Source: Ridgeia piscesae | Taxonomy: Eukaryota; Annelida; Polychaeta; Sabellida; Siboglinidae | Reading direction: 5' to 3' | NCBI GenBank assembly: GCA_025642075.2 | Contig: JAODUO010001069.1 | Coordinates: forward strand, 95,341-159,340 | DNA: 64,000 nucleotides | In this document: one piece after another, positions 48,701 to 57,700 of the stretch | How positions within the stretch are numbered: the stretch's first letter is position 1 | How the letters are laid out: each line of letters begins with the position of its first letter | Position numbers and translations under genes: made by a program | The notes under the pieces: model-generated | The model's database searches: none | What the model was told of the DNA's origin: nothing | Seen by the model: the letters and a program-made list of their open reading frames with translations, nothing else

Positions 48701-51700
48701 GGTCACCCAACTCAATGACCACATTTTAGAGGTAATGTCACCCATCTCATTGACCCCATTGTAGAGGTAATGTCACCCATCTCATTGACCCCATTGTAGA
48801 GGTAAGGTCACCCACCTCATTTCCTCATTGTAGAGGCATCTACCCTATTGTAGAAGTAAGATCACCCACCTAATCTACCTCATTGAGGTAAGGTCACTCA
48901 CGTCATCTACTACTAATTGTTTTGAGGTAAGGGTTGTAGAACATGCAGAATTGAAATTTAGAGTAAGGTCAAAAAGACAACTAATTGACCATTAGATGTA
49001 GTCTATAAAGGACCACATACATTGAAATTGTACAGTGTGGTCACCCATGATCATTGACCATTTTAGTGTGTTTGTGACCCACATAATTGACCATTATAGA
49101 TGTGTTTGTGACCCCCCCCATTTACATCTGATTTAGAGGTAGGTCACCCAACTCAATGACACTATGTACAGGAATGTCATCTGATATTATTACCCTTTTG
49201 GGTGTGATTGTAGGGAACACCACCCTTTACCCATTTTGATAATTATTTTTGTGAGGTCTCCTTTGTGGGACACCCCAAACCCATTGATCATCTTTTTAAT
49301 TAAGTTTTTTTTAAAAATAGTTTTTTGTTTGTGGGAAAAGACAAAAAAGATTTTTAAAAACCTGATATTAATTTTCTAGTGTGTTTGTGGGACAGACATG
49401 ATCATCTGATATTATACTTTTTTGGGGTGGTTTTGTTTTGGGGGACAGACATGATCATCTGATATTATACTAGGTGTGTTTGTAGGACAGACATGGTCAT
49501 CTGATAGTATACTAGTGTGTTTGTGGGACAGACATGATCATCTGATATTATACTGGTGTGTTTGTGGGACAGACATGATCATCTGATATTATACTGGTGT
49601 GTTTGTAGGACAGACATGATCATCTGATATTATACTAATGTGTTTGTAGGACAGACATGATCATCTGATATTATACTGGTGTGTTTGTACGACAGAGAGG
49701 ATCATCTGGTGTGTTTGCGGAACAAACAATGCTATGTGATTATTGACTAGTATGTAGGACAGTCTTGATCATGTGAGATTAGACTTTTGTGTTTGTAGGA
49801 CAGATGTAACATATGAGATTAAACTTGTGTGTTTTTTGTGAGACAGACGTGACATGTGATATTAGACTTGTACATTTGTGAGACAGATATGACATGTGAG
49901 ATGAAACTTGTGTGTTGATATGACAGATGTAGCATTAGACTTGTGTGTTTGTAGAACAGATGTGACATTAGATGTATGTGCTTGTAGGACAGTTGTGTAG
50001 TTAGACTTGTGTGTTAGTGAGACAGTTGTGTGTGTTGTTGTTGCTGTGAGTGTGTATGTGTTGTTGTTGACAGGAGCACGAGGGGGAGCACAGGATCTGT
50101 GGTGTGCGTCTTCCCAACTCAGAGGATTTTGCAGGTTTGTTCCTCGTTTCAGGCTAGTAATCTGCACACAATGGTTCCACTGATGTAGTGATACCCAGCT
50201 ACTTGGAGGTTGGCATAACTGAATTGACAATATTATCACTCAACCTACAGATGTAAGACCACAATAAGGTGCTCATCCGCCATTCCCCGACCAAAGAGTG
50301 CCGTTTAAAAGCAGCATTATGCAGGTTGTCTGAATTTCTGTGAGCACATATGTAGTGTGGAGTGATTAGAAATGATGTTTTTGTGCAGCGTGGCATCAGA
50401 GCTGTCAAATTACGACAGCTGTCAGTCGGTGCATTTCTGCGTATTAATACAGTTGTCATTTTGACTGGTGATGTAATCAGGGTGGTTCAAGCAGAAATGG
50501 AGGGGTGTAAGGTTTGAAAGAAATTTGTGGGAGCCTGAGGTATTAAAACTTCACGAATTATTCACAGAACTTCTGTCTATGGAGGGTAAATATGCTGTGA
50601 AATTGTCAATAACAGAGCTGATCAAGATTAGTAGGAAATGAAGGAAACGTTATAATGGTCGCAAATGTGGTCTGACTCCTGCAGCGTAATTGACATTATC
50701 GCTCTGGCTATGGTTGATGATGGTTACTTCTGCCTCCGTACCACTCACATGTGGCTGTGCTGAAATGCTGACGTATGAATATGTTTGTTGCCTTTCAAGA
50801 TTCCATTGGTTGAGTGTTGGTGTAGGAAGTGTATGTTATTTGGGCACATGTCACCACACACAAGAGTGGTTTTGTTGAACGGGCAAAGATATTTAGATTC
50901 TCTTGAGTTCATTGTCTGTGACATAGGGGGCAGGCATCTGGACTGTTCTCACAGATGGCACAGTTGAGGCTGGCAGAGTGCCAACTTTCATTCACTGCAC
51001 TGAATATCTGATGATTATAATGTAGTAAAATAAATTATATATATACAGTGTATGTTACATTTATCTTCTAGATAGGAATTTTTTTCAAAATTTTCCCGCC
51101 ATTACGTGCATGTAGATTGCAAACTGTCAGTGTAGTATACATATACATATGTGACCAGACACAAGCAGATGTAAAATAACAACTGTTTGATTGACTAAGA
51201 TGATACATGGCTTCTGTGGCCACATATGAAAATGAGACAACGATCTCTGTTGCTATTGATGAGAAATATATGTTAGACATGATTACAAGTCAAGATTAAA
51301 CATTGATGTCTGTTGCCCTTGGTTACAGGTCAACACGAGACCATGATCTCTGTTGCCCTTGGTTACAGGTCAAGATGAGACCATGATCTCTGTTGCCCTT
51401 GGTTACAGGTCAAGATGAGACCATGATCTCTGTTGCCCTGGGTTACACGAGCCACCTGGTGGCCATGATTGCTCAGTTTCTAGACGTGCCGCTGCGGTAC
51501 CCTGTCACCTGCCTGGGGTCAGGCTCACAGATCAGTGATTACATCATCGACAAACTGACAGACAAGGAACGGAAGTAAGTGGTGCAATTAGTCTATTTTC
51601 ACCAGACCTTTTATACAGACTTTGACATTAATTTATTGGAATTTTATATACTTTATATGGAATTGTTTTATATTATAAAGGACGCAATAGTGTGTGTATA

Positions 51701-54700
51701 TGGAATCAGAGGTTGAATTTATGTTGAAAGTGTATCTATGGTCACTGCAGATGTTTGATGTATATTTCATAGCCTGGTAGACGTGTTTTAGTGACGTTGT
51801 GTGTCATAATCTGGCATGGATTTAACCCAATACTTTGTGTTCCTACCCTCTTCTGCTATCTACCCTCTCGGTCTGTCACCACCCTTGTTTCAACAACCTA
51901 CAGATGTTATTGCATCATGTGTTCTCAGGACGTTCAACTCTAAAAAACGTGCTTTTTCCGTCATGACTTCTACGTCCCTGTAATGTAATTTCATGGTAAG
52001 GATTGAAACAATTTAAATGTTTAAATCTATCGTGATCTCACGGAAGCAGTAGTGAATATGTAGACATCTTGTTGAACCAAATGAGTCTTCAGACAGACAT
52101 AACAACCAAATGAAATAGTAATTGAAAAATGTTATGAGGCAATGTCCCAGAAGTTTCAGGTGTTATGGCAATGAAGTAATAAATTGTTGTTGCTTTTAGT
52201 TTCCCACTGTACAGCAAAGGCCGGGAGCGACTACAGTACAATTATGCGGTGTACTTGCTGAATAAAGACATTGCCCAGGTACTTGCAAATAGTCAGGCTT
52301 GAATATTTTGTTGGTATCCAATACCTTATCATCAAAATAATGTTTGATTACATCAAGGAACAAAATATACTGCACTATATACAGTTAACTTATTAAAATA
52401 AAAAGTATGTTATTATATATCACAGTATCCAGTCTCAAACTGTTTAGACATTAGTTCATCACAGTCGCAAAGCAGTTTACACATTAGTTCATCACAGTAT
52501 CCAGTCTCAAAGCAGTTTAGACATTAGTTCATCACAGTCTCAAACTGTTTAGACATTAGTTCATCACAGTATCCAGTCTCAAACTGTTTAGACATTAGTT
52601 CATCACAGTCGCAAAGCAGTTTACACATTAGTTCATCACAGTCTCAAAGCAGTTTACAAGTTAGTTCATCACAGTATCCAGTCTCAAACTGTTTAGACAT
52701 TAGTTCATCACAGTCTCAAACTGTTTAGACATTAGTTCATCACAGTCGCAAACTGTTTAGACATTAGTTCATCACAGTCTCAAACTGTTTAGACATTAGT
52801 TCATCACAGTCTCAAACTGTTTAGACATTAGTTCATCACAGTCTCAAACTGTTTAGACATTAGTTCATCACAGTCTCAAACTGTTTAGACATTAGTTCAT
52901 CACAGTCTCAAACTGTTTAGACATTAGTTCATCACAGTCTCAAACTGTTTAGACATTAGTTCATCACAGTCTCAAACTGTTTAGACATTAGTTCATCACA
53001 GTCTCAAACTGTTTAGACATTAGTTCATCACAGTCTCAAACTGTTTAGACATTAGTTCATCACAGTCGCAAACTGTTTAGACATTAGTTCATCACAGTAT
53101 CCAGTCTCAAACTGTTTAGACATTAGTTCATCACAGTCTCAAACTGTTTAGACATTAGTTCATCACAGTCTCAAAGCAGTTTACATGTTAGTTCATCACA
53201 GTATCCAGTCTCAAACTGTTTAGACATTAGTTCATCACAGTCTCAAAGCAGTTTACACGTTAGTTCATCACAGTATCCAGTCTCAAACTGTTTAGACATT
53301 AGTTCATCACAGTCTCAAACTGTTTAGACATTAGTTCATCACAGTCGCAAACTGTTTAGACATTAGTTCATCACAGTATCCAGTCTCAAACTGTTTAGAC
53401 ATTAGTTCATCACAGTCTCAAACTGTTTAGACATTAGTTCATCACAGTCTCAAAGCAGTTTACATGTTAGTTCATCACAGTATCCAGTCTCAAACTGTTT
53501 AGACATTAGTTCATCACAGTCTCAAAGCAGTTTACACATTAGTTCATCACAGTATCCAGTCTCAAACTGTTTAGACATTAGTTCATCACAGTCTCAAACT
53601 GTTTAGACATTAGTTCATCACAGTCTCAAACTGTTTAGACATTAGTTCATCACAGTCTCAAACTGTTTAGACATTAGTTCATCACAGTCGCAAACTGTTT
53701 AGACATTAGTTCATCACAGTCTCAAACTGTTTAGACATTAGTTCATCACAGTCTCAAACTGTTTAGACATTAGTTCATCACAGTCGCAAACTGTTTAGAC
53801 ATTAGTTCATCACAGTCTCAAACTGTTTAGACATTAGTTCATCACAGTCTCAAACTGTTTAGACATTAGTTCATCACAGTCTCAAAGCAGTTTACAAGTT
53901 AGTTCATCACAGTATCCAGTCTCAAACTGTTTAGACATTAGTTCATCACAGTCGCAAAGCAGTTTACATGTTAGTTCATCACAGTATCCAGTCTCAAACT
54001 GTTTAGACATTAGTTCATCACAGTCTCAAACTGTTTAGACATTAGTTCATCACAGTCTCAAAGCAGTTGACACGTTAGTTCATCACAGTGTCCAGTCTCA
54101 AACTGTTTAGACATTAGTTCATCACAGTCTCAAAGCAGTTTACATGTTAGTTCATCACAGTATCCAGTCTCAAACTGTTTAGACATTAGTTCATCACAGT
54201 CTCAAACTGTTTAGACATTAGTTCTTCACAGTCTCAAAGCAGTTGACACGTTAGTTCATCACAGTCTCAAAGCAGTTGACACATTAGTTCACCACAGTAT
54301 CCAGTCTCAAACTGTTTAGACATTAGTTCATCACTGTCTCAAACTGTTTAGACATTAGTTCATCACAGTCTCAAAGCAGTTGACACGTTAGTTCATCACA
54401 GTATCCAGTCTCAAACTGTTTAGACATTAGTTCATCACAGTCTCAAAGCAGTTTACACATTAGTTCATCACAGTATCCAGTCTCAAACTGTTTAGACATT
54501 AGTTCATCACAGTCTCAAAGCAGTTTACATGTTAGTTCATCACAGTATCCAGTCTCAAACTGTTTAGACATTAGTTCATCACAGTCTCAAAGCAGTTTAC
54601 ATGTTAGTTCACCACAGTATCCAGTCTCAAACTGTTTAGACATTAGTTCATCACAGTCTCAAAGCAGTTTACACATTAGTTCATCACAGTATCCAGTCTC

Positions 54701-57700
54701 AAACTGTTTAGACATTAGTTCATCACAGTCGCAAACTGTTTAGACATTAGTTCATCACAGTATCCAGTCTCAAACTGTTTAGACATTAGTTCATCACAGT
54801 CTCAAAGCAGTTTACACATTAGTTCATCACAGTATCCAGTCTCAAACTGTTTAGACATTAGTTCATCACAGTCTCAAAGCAGTTTACATGTTAGTTCATC
54901 ACAGTATCCAGTCTCAAACTGTTTAGACATTAGTTCATCACAGTCTCAAAGCAGTTTACACATTAGTTCATCACAGTATCCAGTCTCAAACTGTTTAGAC
55001 ATTAGTTCATCACAGTCTCAAAGCAGTTTACACGTTAGTTCATCACAGTATCCAGTCTCAAACTGTTTAGACATTAGTTCATCACAGTCTCAAAGCAGTT
55101 GACACGTTAGTTCATCACAGTATCCAGTCAATGTTCATAGTAACGTCAGTTGTAGACACTTGTCTACTGTTGCTGTCTAAGTCATTGTTTATGTCACTAG
55201 CTGTGGTTCTACTGTGGTGTGTTGTGTAATGTCATTGTTTATGTCACTAGCTGTGGTTCTACTGTGGCATGTCGTGTAATGTCATAGTTTATGTCACTAG
55301 CTGTGGTTCTACTGTGGCATGCCGTGTAATGTCATAGTTTATGTCACTAGCTGTGGTTCTACTGTGGTGTGCCATGTAATGTCATTGTTTATGTCACTAG
55401 CTGTGGTTCTACTGTTGCGTGTCGTGTAATGTCATAGTTTATGTCACTAGCTGTGGTTCTACTGTGGTGTATCATGTGATGTTTTTGTTTACTTCACTAG
55501 CTGCGGTTCTACTGTGGCCTGGGGACGACTGACCTGCGGCTGACCCTGCCTAACCTCATCACCCTACTTGAGCTGCGGTTGGGGGTGAAAATGTATGTAT
55601 CTTGTCACTTCAAGCTAACAAACTTAGCTCAGTTGTATGATGCAATTATGAACTGTGCGTCATATATATACGTCCCCAGGAGGGCTCAAAATCACAGGCC
55701 AGTTTCTCGTAAATTTTCGCAACATTGAAAGGCCAGGCAGTGTCTTTCGATGGTAATTTCTATTAAATTGTATGTAGAGCGCTGAAATGTGGGACATGTA
55801 TTCAGGAACATACAGGTTACATGACGGAAGCGTATTCGTGATACACCGTAGAACGTATCTCTTGCGTCAGACAAATGATCACCCTACCCCCCTTGCAATA
55901 AGCCACACTTTACACGGGCGCAGCCCATTCGATTAGACAGAGACACCTCAATAACCACCACACGTCATTTATTTTGTCACAACTTATTTCGCTGGTATGC
56001 ATACACTATTGAAAACATCAGATACTGTCGGTAGAGTAGTAAATTTCAGAACAAAAATGTTGGACAGGGACATCATAGACACGTGGCAAATGTTGAATAG
56101 ACAGTTGCGACACTCTCTGTCGCAACTTGATCGCTGTGAACGCATTCAATTTAGTAATAATTGTGTTACTAAAACATATCCAGATTGTTTTAAGTGTATT
56201 AAAAAGCCATTAAAATTTTAACAATACGGATAGAACATGCAAAATACCAGTGATTGATATAGTTTCTTATCAGACTATAGATCACTTATGTACAGTGTAT
56301 ATGATTAGTTTAAGTTGACATGTCCTATGCAAATATCTGTATAATTTGGTTTATTACACCTGAAAAGTGTTAGCTCTTGACAATTTCAACATACTGACAC
56401 TGATGTTAGGTGACCAATTTTAGTTTGTGTGAGCATCATTGAACCTACTCGGATTACGGCAGTCGGTGCGTACTTGGAGAAAACGCGCTGCTTTCTTATT
56501 CTCAGTCACATCTGGGGTATATTTAAATATATTTTCAATTGTGTTCGGTGTTTCAGTTAGGGTATATGTGTCGCTATAATAAGCAGGTGATAGATAGTTC
56601 ATTTTTAGACGCGCGTGGATAAACCGCTTCATACGGCGACCAACAATTGACCAAAATAGAGGCTGCGTTTAGGGGGTGGGGTGTAGTCAAATGTGTTTTG
56701 CTCGCCTATTGATGCTTATTGTGTGTTCTAAATTTGACACAAGCAAGAGTCACATAATTCGGATTAACAAATAGGAAGAAAACGCATGTTCATTTTAATA
56801 TTTGGTGTTAAGAGACACACATTTGTAGATGTCGCATACAAAGTATAATTAATAAAATGGCAGCTAAACTCATCGTACAGGAAATATGTCGTTAATTTGG
56901 CGCATTTTTCAAATACGAAACAAAATATTCACGCTCTTGAACAGGGACATTTGAAGCACAAACTCTTGCTGTCTTCATTATAGTATATTATGCATAGAGC
57001 GTGTGTGAAATGCATTGTATAACTTCCATACAACCAATATTGTCAATGTATTTTCCTTGCACATCACACGGTAACAAGCTTACTAGTTACTTTTAATAAC
57101 TATTAGATGCAGCCTTTTCAGTAAATAATGACTCCATTGTATTCCAGTCAATAGCAACTTCAAATGCAGCAAAAATAACCTCACACATCGTTCAAACCAC
57201 GTTTTCGTGCCTCTTATGTCAAAACAGATGTTTTTCAATTAGGAATCAGACCACATATGCATTTTCCATAGGCGACCATTATAACGTTTGCTTCATTTCC
57301 TACTAATCTCGATCAGCTCTGTTATTGACAATTTCACAGCATATTTACCCTCCATAGACAGAAGTTTTGTGAAAAATTCGTGAACTTTTAATACCTCAGG
57401 CTCCCACAAACTTCTTTCAAACCTTACACCCCTCCATTTCTGCTTGAACCACCCACAGATTGCCCCTGATTACATCACCAAGCAAAATGACAACTGTATT
57501 AATACGTAGAAATGCACCGACTTACAGCTGTCGTAATTTGACAGCTCTGATGCCGCGCTGCACGAAAACATCATTTCTAATCACTCCACACTACATATGT
57601 GCTCACCGAAATTCAGACAACCTGCATAATGCTGCTTTTAAGGGGTACTCTTTGGTCGGGGAATGGCGAACGAGCACCTTATTGTGGTCTTACATCAGTT

